Source of the DNA: Citrifermentans bremense
Lineage (GTDB): Bacteria; Desulfobacterota; Desulfuromonadia; Geobacterales; Geobacteraceae
Length of the DNA: 64,000 nucleotides
Direction: 5' to 3'
NCBI RefSeq assembly: GCF_014218275.1
Contig: NZ_AP023213.1
Location: 2,024,001-2,088,000, forward strand
In this document: one piece after another, positions 43,639 through 51,612 of the stretch
Numbering within the stretch: the first letter of the stretch is position 1
Layout: each line of letters starts with the position of its first letter
Notes under the pieces: model-generated
What the model saw: the letters and a program-made list of their open reading frames with translations, nothing else
The model's database searches: none
Told to the model about the DNA's origin: nothing
Program-made: the position numbers and the translations under genes

Positions 43639-44298
43639 ATGCGGAAACTGTTAGTTGTTGCTCTTGTTGTATTGACAGCTGTACCGGCCCTTGCTGCAGA
43701 TGAAAAGAAAACCGACGAGTTGAAGACCTTTTATGCCATAGGGCAGGTCATGGCCCGCCAGCTCGGAGTGTTCAGCCTCGCCCCGGACGAATTGACCCAG
43801 GTGAAGAAGGGGCTTGACGACGGTATCGAAGGGAAGTCCCAGATCGACATCGAGGCCTACAAGATGAAGATCCAGCAGCTGGCCGTGGATCGCCGCAACG
43901 CGCAGGGCGAGAAGCTTGCTGCGCAGTCCAAGGAGTTCATCGAAAAGGCCGCTAAAGAGAAGGGGGCCGTGAAGACTCCGTCCGGGCTGGTCTACAAAAC
44001 GATCAAGGAAGGGACGGGGGCAAGCCCTGCCGCCACCGACAAGGTGAAGGTCAACTATCGCGGGACGCTGATAGACGGCAAGGAATTCGACAGCTCCGCC
44101 GCGGCGGGCAAACCTGCCGAATTCCGCCTGGACCAGGTGATCAAGTGCTGGACCGAAGGGGTACAGAAGATGAAAGTCGGCGGCAAGGCTCAGCTCGTTT
44201 GCCCTCCTGACCTGGCCTACGGTGAGCGCGGTTCCGGGCTCATCCCTGCCAACGCCACCCTGGTGTTCGAAGTGGAGCTCCTCGACGTGACGAAGTAA
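43639..44298 (+). CDS. Periplasmic FKBP-type peptidyl-prolyl isomerase (FkpA/Mip-like)
   Basis: 219 residues. A signal peptide (RKLLVVALVVLTAVPALAA) is followed by an N-terminal helical dimerisation region (about 25-110) and a C-terminal FKBP domain (about 115-219: PSGLVYKTIKEGTG, VNYRGTLIDGKEFDSS, LVCPPDLAYGERGSG, LVFEVELLDV). It helps fold exported proteins in the periplasm. Active-site residues of FKBP (Tyr, Asp, Trp of CWTEGV, Tyr of LAYG) are in place. GGAGG precedes the ATG. Confidence 0.94.
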   Translation: MRKLLVVALVVLTAVPALAADEKKTDELKTFYAIGQVMARQLGVFSLAPDELTQVKKGLDDGIEGKSQIDIEAYKMKIQQLAVDRRNAQGEKLAAQSKEFIEKAAKEKGAVKTPSGLVYKTIKEGTGASPAATDKVKVNYRGTLIDGKEFDSSAAAGKPAEFRLDQVIKCWTEGVQKMKVGGKAQLVCPPDLAYGERGSGLIPANATLVFEVELLDVTK

Positions 44299-44352
44299 TG
44301 GCTTCTGGGCAGGGCTCTTTCCAATATGAAAAATTTCTAGCAGAATTTTTCG

Positions 44353-44381
44353 TTGACAAAAGAGGGCGGCTGCACTATAAA
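44353..44381 (+). promoter_or_regulatory. Near-consensus sigma70 promoter of the tRNA(CAU) gene
   Basis: TTGACA (44353-44358), 17-bp spacer, TATAAA (44376-44381): 11 of 12 consensus bases. The start would be near 44388, giving a leader of about 70 nt before the tRNA. Confidence 0.85.
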
Positions 44382-44458
44382 GGGAAGCTCTTGAGGCGCA
44401 GTAATCGGGCGGCTCGCAACGCAGTAGCTATTTGACATCATTAGCAATTTTAGAGCTT

Positions 44459-44535
44459 GGCGGTGTAGCTCAGCTGGTTAGAGCACACGGCTCATATCCG
44501 TGTTGTCCGGGGTTCAAGTCCCTGCACCGCCACCA
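44459..44535 (+). tRNA. tRNA with CAU anticodon (annotated tRNA-Met; Ile2 possible)
   Basis: 77 nt with CCA. GGCGGTG pairs with CACCGCC; anticodon stem CACGG/CCGTG with loop CTCATAT gives CAU. There is no initiator-type C1:A72 mismatch, so it is elongator tRNA-Met or the lysidine-modified tRNA-Ile2; the sequence alone does not decide. Its 3' part serves as the integration site of the element that follows, and the tRNA is left complete. Confidence 0.94.
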
Positions 44536-44538
44536 TTA
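44471..44538 (+). repeat. attL: 68-bp direct repeat, tRNA copy
   Basis: Bases 44471-44538 (CAGCTGGTTAGAG to CCACCATTA) recur exactly at 55016-55083. The repeat starts in the tRNA D-loop and ends three bases past the CCA, the classical core of tRNA-targeting integrases. Confidence 0.95.
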
Positions 44539-44584
44539 TATCTAAGTAGTTGTTATTGCTACTTAAAAACAGATCGCCCTTCAT

Positions 44585-44607
44585 CTGACACACAACCTGA
44601 CCCACAG
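44585..44607 (+). repeat. Integrase arm-type site, left end
   Basis: CTGACACACAACCTGACCCACAG: two TGACMCACA units 12 bp apart, 46 bp inside attL. The same pair occurs near the right end (54888-54911). Confidence 0.65.
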
Positions 44608-44621
44608 TCGGGGGAGTGCTT

Positions 44622-45920
44622 ATGAAGGGCTTTTTGCGTTTAAGGGGCAACACGTATTACTTTCGCTGTCGGGTGCCGCAGGACCTCCACGGGACGTTCT
44701 TCCAAGGGCAGGAGATACTGAAGTCCCTGCACACGAAGGACAGGAAACAGGCTAAGGATGCCGCCGCAGAATGGTACTGTCGGACCAACAGGATTTTCCA
44801 CCTCTGCCGGTTTAACGCCTTGCCCATGAGTCAGCTTCAGGCGCTTGTCCAATCGGAGCTATTTCCTCCTAAGACTAAACCGGTTCAGCCTGCCTCACCG
44901 TTCCTCCGTAACCTCTTCGATACCTTTATAAGCGCGCACCGGGTGAACTGGCGAGAGAAGTCCTATGATGAGGTTGCGTATTCCCTTGAACTAGCTGTTG
45001 ACGTTATCGGCAACATCCAGATTTGTCAGCTAACCTCAGATGTAATCAAATCCTACCTTGCGACGATACTGTTGCTTCCTGCCAACCACCGGAAGAAACA
45101 GACCCTCCGACACTTGAAGATCACCGAAATCATAAAACTTCCGGGTAACATCCCTATGTCCCGCAAGAGCGTATGTAAACACATGCAATGGCTAGGGGCT
45201 GCCCTGAAGCACGCAAAGATGGAGCACCTTCTAGACGGTGTCGTTCTGCCTGCTATCACAAGGAGTCCGCATGAGGAGAGGAGTGTCTATGCCCCGGAGG
45301 AGTTGCAGCGGATACTCGATAACCTAACATGGGATGAGAGGCACCCGGATCGGCTCTGGGTTCCCTTGATCGGGCTGCTTCAGGGGATGCGATTGAACGA
45401 GATTTGCCAGCTTCATGTTAATGATGTTAGTGCTGACGATGTCCCTAGCATCTCCATCAATGACGACGTGGATAAGCAGGTGAAGAACTCTGAGAGTTAT
45501 CGGAGGGTTCCGATACACCCTAAGCTGCTGCAACTCGGCTTCCTCGACTTTGTCCACAGAGTGAAGCGGAGAGGGGAGGCTAGGCTGTTCTGGCAGTTGA
45601 AGCCGCACCGGGGAGCATACGCCCACTACACCGGGAAATGGTTTCAGACCTTCAACAGGAAGCACGTCACCTCTGATCCCAAAAAAGTATTCCATAGCCT
45701 GCGGCACGGCTTCATAGATTATCTTGCCAACAGCACGGAAGCGAAGGAGCATCAAATCGCATGGCTTGTTGGGCATACTAACCGGAAATCGCAGACAACA
45801 GGGCGATACACGAAGCCACCGACACCGGCTCAACTCATGCCGATACTACAGATGTTCGACGTTTCTGAGGTCCTTGAGTGGAAGGTGGTGGAGGCTGAAA
45901 TCCAGAGGTCTTCCACGTAA
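44622..45920 (+). CDS. int: Tyrosine recombinase integrase
   Basis: 432 residues from the ATG at 44622, with GGGGGAG at 44609-44615. The N-terminal 60 residues (RGNTYYFRCRVPQDLH) are the DUF6538-like arm-binding part common in proteobacterial island integrases, followed by a core-binding domain and a catalytic domain. Arg257 (GMRLNE), His358-x-x-Arg361 (HSLRHG), a His in WLVGHTN and nucleophile Tyr396 (GRYTK) complete the active site, so the enzyme looks functional. It integrates or excises the element at the tRNA 3' end. It directly follows attL. Confidence 0.95.
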   Translation: MKGFLRLRGNTYYFRCRVPQDLHGTFFQGQEILKSLHTKDRKQAKDAAAEWYCRTNRIFHLCRFNALPMSQLQALVQSELFPPKTKPVQPASPFLRNLFDTFISAHRVNWREKSYDEVAYSLELAVDVIGNIQICQLTSDVIKSYLATILLLPANHRKKQTLRHLKITEIIKLPGNIPMSRKSVCKHMQWLGAALKHAKMEHLLDGVVLPAITRSPHEERSVYAPEELQRILDNLTWDERHPDRLWVPLIGLLQGMRLNEICQLHVNDVSADDVPSISINDDVDKQVKNSESYRRVPIHPKLLQLGFLDFVHRVKRRGEARLFWQLKPHRGAYAHYTGKWFQTFNRKHVTSDPKKVFHSLRHGFIDYLANSTEAKEHQIAWLVGHTNRKSQTTGRYTKPPTPAQLMPILQMFDVSEVLEWKVVEAEIQRSST

Positions 45921-46003
45921 TCTTAAGAACGGCCTTGTATTGTGTTTTAAGATCGTCTAAGTTATTCGTCTTGTAATCTTAATGGTTTAGCACAGGAGGG
46001 TGC

Positions 46004-46414
46004 ATGCTTCGGAAGGTCGTTGGTTTCTTGGTCGGTTTTGTAGGTTCTTTTGTTCTGATTGTCGTGGTTGTTTCCGCCATTAGCGTAAAACCCATGGGAC
46101 CAGGTTGGCTTTTTCTGATGGTCGGTGCTGGCGTCTGGTGTTCCAGATTGTTTGCTCGTCCGAAAGAGGTTGTTGCTGCTTCTATTGAGAAGGTGTCGGA
46201 GTCTACCTCTCGGCCTAGGATGGTGGTTAGTCGTGTGTGGTGGTCACTTGATCCAAAGTTAAGATTGGCCCTTGTAGCAAGCACAGTGTGGATAGTCGCG
46301 GCCTACAGTATCCAAGATGACTATGAGCGGAACGTTAAAGTGGTGCTGCTACCGGCCTTAGCGGTTATTGCTTTCTACTTTGGGCACCGTTTCCTTGTTC
46401 AGGAAAAATCGTAA
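46004..46414 (+). CDS. Small membrane protein of unknown function
   Basis: 136 residues with four probable transmembrane segments: about 5-27, 32-48, 86-102 and 110-128 (for example VVGFLVGFVGSFVLIVVVV). The linker between the second and third is polar. AGGAGG lies about 8 bp before the ATG. I recognise no family. It follows the integrase by 83 bp in an AT-rich patch; being island cargo, it could be a membrane effector or an immunity component, but nothing in the sequence shows this. Confidence 0.7.
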   Translation: MLRKVVGFLVGFVGSFVLIVVVVSAISVKPMGPGWLFLMVGAGVWCSRLFARPKEVVAASIEKVSESTSRPRMVVSRVWWSLDPKLRLALVASTVWIVAAYSIQDDYERNVKVVLLPALAVIAFYFGHRFLVQEKS

Positions 46415-46843
46415 CATCTGCACTTCCGAATGTTGAAGTGGGGCCGCTGATCTGCGAGGGTGTTCTGACAAACAGCGCGCACGGATTCTCCCCCAGGGCC
46501 ACCTGTACCAACAGCGGGAGCAATGACGCGCATGACGGGGCGAGACAGCGATCGAGGATGCCCTGTGGCGGGTCTTTAGGTCCCGGTCAATACCTGTGGG
46601 TCGGTTCCTGCTGAGCTTGGACAGGCACGGTTTGACGGGGCAGGTGGGTACCCTGTCGGTGCCTACCCGATCACGCCACGCACGCGCGTTTACTTTAAAG
46701 GTTGCAGTTATAGAACAAGCCCGGTGATCGGTTGCACCTACAGAACGACAGACACCAGTACCGACAGAGCCACAGGTTCAACGGTCCCCTTGCCTATCTT
46801 TAGGCCATGCCCTTGCGATAGTTCCCAAAAAGTGGCCGTCATG
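46415..46843. other. Non-coding stretch of the element with direct repeats
   Basis: About 430 bp with no credible gene. A 17-bp unit GGTTGCAGTTATAGAAC (46700-46716) recurs with three changes at 46730-46746 (GGTTGCACCTACAGAAC), period 30 bp. Further up, GGTGGGTACC and GGTGCCTACCC (about 46644-46670) are partly inverted. It could be an origin, a transfer site or recombinase binding sites. Confidence 0.5.
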
Positions 46844-46910
46844 CTATCACAAGAGTTGACAGTGTGATTTTGATAGGTTACTGTCACAGCGTCTTTGATC
46901 CTAGTGATAG
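46844..46910 (+). promoter_or_regulatory. Possible res/operator sites and promoter of the resolvase
   Basis: CTATCA (46844-46849) with its inverse TGATAG at 46871-46876 and again at 46905-46910, around a TTGACA (46856-46861). Small serine resolvases bind such dyads just upstream of their gene and repress it. Confidence 0.45.
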
Positions 46911-46926
46911 TACGCAAGGGGGAGTT

Positions 46927-47505
46927 ATGGCAATCATCGGATACGCACGGGTGAGCACACTTGACCAAGACCTGACAGCGCAGTTAGCACAACTGAACGC
47001 CGCAGGGTGTGACCGGATTTACAAAGAGAAGGCTTCAGGAGTTAAGCAGGATCGCCCTGAGTTGGCAGCTATGCTTGATTACGTCCGCGAGGGTGATACC
47101 GTCACTGTCTGCAAGTTAGATCGTGTTGCTCGGAGCACCAAGCACCTGCTGGACATTGTTGATACCCTCGAAGCAAAGCGGGTTACGTTCAAGGTGCTAA
47201 ACATCAACCTTGATACCAGTTCACCGACAGGAAAGCTCATGCTGTCGATGCTCGGAGCCATCGGCCAGTTTGAACGGGAGATGATGCTTGAGCGTCAGCG
47301 TGAAGGTATCCAGCTTGCCAAGGATGCAGGAGCCTACAAGGGCCGGAAGCCTACTGCACGGGAAAAGGCCGCAGATGTCATGCAACTCCTAAGTGAAGGA
47401 CTGACCAAGGAGGCGACAGCAGAACGCCTAGGCATCGGGGTTGCGTCAGTGTACCGTATTGCCAAGGATGCAAGAACCACCGCGACGCTACCCACCAGCA
47501 TTTAG
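46927..47505 (+). CDS. Serine recombinase (resolvase/invertase, Tn3 type)
   Basis: 192 residues from the ATG at 46927 (AAGGGGGAG upstream). The N-terminal catalytic domain has the nucleophile Ser10 (GYARVSTLDQDL), the Arg of KLDRVARS and the E-helix LGAIGQFEREMMLERQREG; the C-terminal HTH is TKEATAERLGIGVASVYRI. It should catalyse resolution or inversion at nearby dyads (46844-46910). Having both a tyrosine integrase and a serine resolvase suggests that the element has a plasmid-like or multimer stage, or that the resolvase came with an older transposon. Confidence 0.93.
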   Translation: MAIIGYARVSTLDQDLTAQLAQLNAAGCDRIYKEKASGVKQDRPELAAMLDYVREGDTVTVCKLDRVARSTKHLLDIVDTLEAKRVTFKVLNINLDTSSPTGKLMLSMLGAIGQFEREMMLERQREGIQLAKDAGAYKGRKPTAREKAADVMQLLSEGLTKEATAERLGIGVASVYRIAKDARTTATLPTSI

Positions 47506-47570
47506 TTCCACTTATAGAAAACACCTCCCGCACTCCCTCCCGGCGAATCTAAAACCTCATAACGAACATC

Positions 47571-47598
47571 AAGGGCACCCCGCAAAGGTGCCTTTTGT
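47571..47598 (+). terminator. Terminator after the resolvase
   Basis: GGCACC (47574-47579) and GGTGCC (47587-47592) form a stem flanked by AAG and TTTT, 66 bp after the resolvase stop. Confidence 0.65.
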
Positions 47599-47774
47599 TG
47601 TTTCAGCTACACGCACAGGCACCGCAGATGAAACGGGTTCCACTAGATGAAGCAAGGACGCCCTCGGCGTTGCTCGCGTTCACCCGCGTATCTGTTTTTC
47701 GTGACATAGCCGACAACCACACACCTAGTCCGAGCCAATACACCAGCGGACTACACCACCAAGGAGTAATACCC

Positions 47775-48017
47775 ATGAACCAGCAGCAGACTCAGAAACG
47801 TTCCGGCAGTCAGTATCACCTTAACCTCGACCCTCTCACCTATGCAGCTCTTTGCGGATGCAAGCAGGCGTACCACAAGCACGGACAAGATTTCAGCAAC
47901 TCCGTTATCGTGCGTCGTGCTCTTAGGGCACATCTTGAGCAACTTGAAGTGATGTCACCGCAAGCCATAGGGCAAGACATCATCAAAGCGAAACGAGCAG
48001 CAAAGGGGGTGCTGTAG
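47775..48017 (+). CDS. Small basic protein, probably DNA-binding, paired with the P-loop protein
   Basis: 80 residues from the ATG at 47775 with AAGGAG upstream; the longer ORF start at 47595 crosses a terminator. The segment SGSQYHLNLDPLTYAALCG followed by SNSVIVRRALRAHLEQLE looks like a short beta-strand followed by two helices, the plan of ribbon-helix-helix proteins; this is a reading of pattern, not a family match. The next gene starts one base after its stop (TAGG-ATG), so the two proteins are made together. A partitioning, replication or regulatory partner of the P-loop protein is plausible. Confidence 0.65.
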   Translation: MNQQQTQKRSGSQYHLNLDPLTYAALCGCKQAYHKHGQDFSNSVIVRRALRAHLEQLEVMSPQAIGQDIIKAKRAAKGVL

Positions 48018-48018
48018 G

Positions 48019-49827
48019 ATGCACTCAGACCTGACGCAGCGCGCGCTTCAGCTCCTGAAGGGCAGGTTCAAGGAGATAGGGCATACACCATCACTTGAAC
48101 AACTTGCGGCACTCCATGAGATTCAACACACCCTGTCCCTTATGGCTAAAGGGAAGCTAGAGCAGAAGATGTACCTTTCCTCGTTGCACCCAGGTATCGG
48201 AAAGTCCACCGCAGTAATCACTGCGATACAGGCTTATGTTCAATGCCATGAGATGTACGGGGAGCAGGGGGTAATCATGTGCTTTGACAGACATGAGGAA
48301 ATCGTGCGGATGGTCAAGGACATGAATCTCCCTAGGCACCTGTTCGCTGTAAAGGTTGCAAACCACAGCAGTAACCGAGAGCTGAACGAAATGGGGCTAG
48401 GTAGCACCAGAATCAACGAGGCTCTTGTATTGCTTACAACGAAGCAGCAGATTACACGATTAGGTCAACGGGGGCAAAGGTACAGCGACATGTCCAGGTT
48501 GTTCTACCTTGGCAAACCTAGGACTATCCGGATTGTGGACGAGAGCATGACATCTGGCATAGGGCTTAAACTAGTAGTCCGGAAGTTCGCAAAGCTTCCT
48601 GATGAACTCTCCGATTCACATCCGACCCTCGCATCCTCCATCGAAGAGCTAGTACAGGAACTCGTAAGATTTAAGAATGGAGCAACTTTCTATGTTCCCG
48701 ACTTTGGAGAAAAGGCAAAAGCGAACTTGTCCTCCTTCAAGTGGAGTTCAGCAGAAGTAAAAGATGTAGCCGACACCTTTTTGCGGATACTAGGTAGGGA
48801 GGTAACGGTGAAGGCTACTAAGTACGGGAACGTAGCCATTGACTGTGACGACATCTTACCTGATGACTTCTTGCCCTGTTTGGTAACTGATGCTTCTGGT
48901 GACGTTCGGGGCACCTATGCTTTCCAAGCGAAGTACCGGAAGAACCTAGTTAGGTTGAAAGGAGCCGACAAGGACTACAGTAACTTGACCGTCAACGTAT
49001 GGCGCCAAGCCAGCGGGAAGATAGCGTATCAAACAAACGGAAACAAGCTCTATGTAGCCGAGATTGTTAAAGCAATCAACTCTCGACCTGATGAGCAGTT
49101 CCTTGTGCTGCGCTTCCTTAGTAACCCTGAGCTTGAAGCCGACATCATTGAGAAGGTGATACAACCGGAACGTGTGAAGTTCACGCACTACGGCCTACAC
49201 ACCGCTACCAATGAATACCGAGATATACCCAACATGATAATCACAGGGATTCTGAGCTATAGGTCCGAGGACTACGAAGCTCTGGCAAGAGCAGCAGCAG
49301 GGCTCAGGACTGGCGACGGAGTTTTACCACCAGAGGTGATTAACGACCTTCGACACGGAGAACATGCGCACCATCTGCTTCAAGCAGGGTGCCGAACAAC
49401 ACCCCGAAAGTCCGAGGGGGCAGGCTGTCCCGAAGCTAGATTGTGGCTTATCGCTCCTAAAGGCATCCTACCTGATAATGAGATAGCTCGTATCTTCCCG
49501 GGTTGTGCAGTTCAGCGATGGGTCACAATGCCTCGCTCGCTCAAGGGACCTTTGCAAGTAGCCTTGGATTACCTTATGGACAAGTTCAGTAACGGCATCA
49601 ACGAAGTACCCGGCTCGGAGGTGCGGACCTTCATCGGAGTAGCAAAACAAAACTTTAAAAGGGACATCATACAGAATGTTGACTTCAGCGACACACTACA
49701 GAATCGGAACATTTCTATCGAGAAGCGCAGCAATGGGGCCTACATTTTCCGTGATACCAGTTATTTGCGAGAGCTTGTGGAAAGCCTTACCAAAGGTAAT
49801 CAGACTCCTATAGGTATTTCTCTTTAA
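48019..49827 (+). CDS. Large P-loop NTPase of unknown function
   Basis: 602 residues. Walker A HPGIGKST at 57-64, a Walker B-like IRIVDESM with Asp174-Glu175, and LLTTKQQI between them give an SF1/SF2-helicase-like first half. After about residue 290 (LVTDASGDVRGTYAF), FLVLRFLSN and a C-terminal GxxR-like region (GDGVLPPEVINDLRHGEHAHHLLQAG) could form the second RecA lobe, but I recognise no named family. There are no zinc fingers or membrane segments. It follows the small protein by one base and ends 180 bp before the type III methyltransferase. Replication helicase of the element, or a defence ATPase, are the two main ideas. Confidence 0.75.
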   Translation: MHSDLTQRALQLLKGRFKEIGHTPSLEQLAALHEIQHTLSLMAKGKLEQKMYLSSLHPGIGKSTAVITAIQAYVQCHEMYGEQGVIMCFDRHEEIVRMVKDMNLPRHLFAVKVANHSSNRELNEMGLGSTRINEALVLLTTKQQITRLGQRGQRYSDMSRLFYLGKPRTIRIVDESMTSGIGLKLVVRKFAKLPDELSDSHPTLASSIEELVQELVRFKNGATFYVPDFGEKAKANLSSFKWSSAEVKDVADTFLRILGREVTVKATKYGNVAIDCDDILPDDFLPCLVTDASGDVRGTYAFQAKYRKNLVRLKGADKDYSNLTVNVWRQASGKIAYQTNGNKLYVAEIVKAINSRPDEQFLVLRFLSNPELEADIIEKVIQPERVKFTHYGLHTATNEYRDIPNMIITGILSYRSEDYEALARAAAGLRTGDGVLPPEVINDLRHGEHAHHLLQAGCRTTPRKSEGAGCPEARLWLIAPKGILPDNEIARIFPGCAVQRWVTMPRSLKGPLQVALDYLMDKFSNGINEVPGSEVRTFIGVAKQNFKRDIIQNVDFSDTLQNRNISIEKRSNGAYIFRDTSYLRELVESLTKGNQTPIGISL

Positions 49828-50007
49828 GGAGATTGAGTACCCTGTCCGCCCCGTGAAAACCAAGGCCTACCCCTTGGCGAGTAGCGGGGTTCGGTTGTGC
49901 CGGTCATACATGTACTGACAATGTACGGACATGATTTGATTGCGTTCATCGTGAAAGCATCGTATGTTATGCCGTTGTCTGCATCTATCTGTTTTTGAGG
50001 AGTAGAA

Positions 50008-51612
50008 ATGCCCACGCTTGACTGGATCGGTAAGAAGGCTGTAGTCAATCATCACAATGAAGTGCCGTTTCACCTCTTGAAGTGCAATGACAACCTTTCC
50101 GTAGGTGATCCCGGTAGCGGTAACTTGCTTGTCCAAGGAGATAACCTGCTAGCTCTGAAGGCGCTCCTTCCGTACTATGCCGGGCAGGTGAAGTGCATTA
50201 TTATTGACCCTCCCTACAACACTGGTGTGCAAGGGTGGACTTATAATGATAACGTCAGTTCACCAGAAATGAAAAGCTGGCTTGGGAAAACTGTAGGCAA
50301 GGAAGCAGAAGACCTGTCTCGTCACGACAAGTGGCTCTGTATGATGTATCCACGGATGCAGCTTCTTGTGAGGTTCTTGCGCTCAGATGGTTTCTTGTTT
50401 GTATGCCTTGACGAGATAGAGATTGCTCGTTTTAGACTCATGATGGAAGAGATACTTCCCCCTAGATGCTATATAACTACACTGATTTGGAAATCTCGGA
50501 GAAATCTTGATAATCGCAGCTTGCACAATGTATCTTCAGATCACGAGTACGTTGTGGCTTATCGAATGGGGACCAATGGCTTTAGAGGGCAAGAAAAAGA
50601 TATGAACAAGTACAGCAATGCTGACAATGATCCACGCGGCCCTTGGATGTCAGATAATCTTGTCGGTCTAGCAACTAAGGATAGGCGTCCTAATCTTCAC
50701 TACGACCTTGTTAACCCAGCGACGGGGCACGTTTATCCTTGTCCGCCTAAAGGGTGGAGGTACTCACAGGATACTATGGCTCAGAAAATAGAAGAAGGGC
50801 GGATTCTTTGGCCAGCTACCAGGACAGGAAGACCTAGACATAAGAAGTTTGCAGCCGACCTAAGAAGTGACTACGCCGGTTTTTCCTCCTTTGTCGAGTG
50901 TGGCAACACTAATGAAGGTACAGAAGAGGTGTCACGGATTATGGGCGGAGAACAGTTCATTTTTCCTAAACCGCGGACCCTTATCCAGACACTTTTAAAG
51001 CAGACCACCTCTGGAGATGACTTAGTTCTAGATTCGTTTGGTGGAACAGGGACAACAGGTCATGCAGTCATGGCGCAGAACGTAGAGGATATGGGTACTC
51101 GGAAGTTTATCATTGTTGAAATGGATAACACTATCTGCGAAACCGTAACAAGAGAACGTCTGAAGCGTGTTCTTACTGGATACGATTACACAAACAGCAC
51201 TGGCAAAGAGGTATCAGTTAGGGGTATTAACGGTGGCTTCCGCTATTGCGAACTTGGACAGCCACTCTTCACCCCTGAAGGCCGTATAGAGGATACGGTG
51301 GTTTCGTTTAAGGACCTAGCACACCATGTTTTCTTTATCGCTACAGGCGAACCCTTGCCGCATGAAACGGAGTTGACCACCCCGCTTATTGGTTCGGCAA
51401 ATGGGGTCGCTGTGTACCTTCTCTATAACGGCATACTCGGCGACGAAACAGAAAACGGTGGTAACGTGTTGACACGTGAAATACTTGCCTTGCTACCAGC
51501 CTATGATGGTCCCAAGATTGTCTACGGTAACGGTTGCATGATAGCACCTGATCGGCTCAGACGGGAGAACATCACGTTCCGCCAAGTACCTTATGAAGTG
51601 AGGGTTTCCTGA
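50008..51612 (+). CDS. mod: Type III restriction-modification system, DNA methyltransferase (Mod)
   Basis: 534 residues. It methylates adenine N6 (beta-class order). DPPYNTG (67-73) is catalytic motif IV, and the AdoMet-binding motif FGGTGTTGHA comes later (about 343-352), which defines the beta class and type III Mod. A variable region between them (about 150-300) is the likely target-recognition domain. AGGAG precedes the ATG. The TGA overlaps the ATG of res by one base. It modifies the element's and host's sites; without it Res would be harmful, making the pair an addiction-like cargo. Confidence 0.94.
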   Translation: MPTLDWIGKKAVVNHHNEVPFHLLKCNDNLSVGDPGSGNLLVQGDNLLALKALLPYYAGQVKCIIIDPPYNTGVQGWTYNDNVSSPEMKSWLGKTVGKEAEDLSRHDKWLCMMYPRMQLLVRFLRSDGFLFVCLDEIEIARFRLMMEEILPPRCYITTLIWKSRRNLDNRSLHNVSSDHEYVVAYRMGTNGFRGQEKDMNKYSNADNDPRGPWMSDNLVGLATKDRRPNLHYDLVNPATGHVYPCPPKGWRYSQDTMAQKIEEGRILWPATRTGRPRHKKFAADLRSDYAGFSSFVECGNTNEGTEEVSRIMGGEQFIFPKPRTLIQTLLKQTTSGDDLVLDSFGGTGTTGHAVMAQNVEDMGTRKFIIVEMDNTICETVTRERLKRVLTGYDYTNSTGKEVSVRGINGGFRYCELGQPLFTPEGRIEDTVVSFKDLAHHVFFIATGEPLPHETELTTPLIGSANGVAVYLLYNGILGDETENGGNVLTREILALLPAYDGPKIVYGNGCMIAPDRLRRENITFRQVPYEVRVS

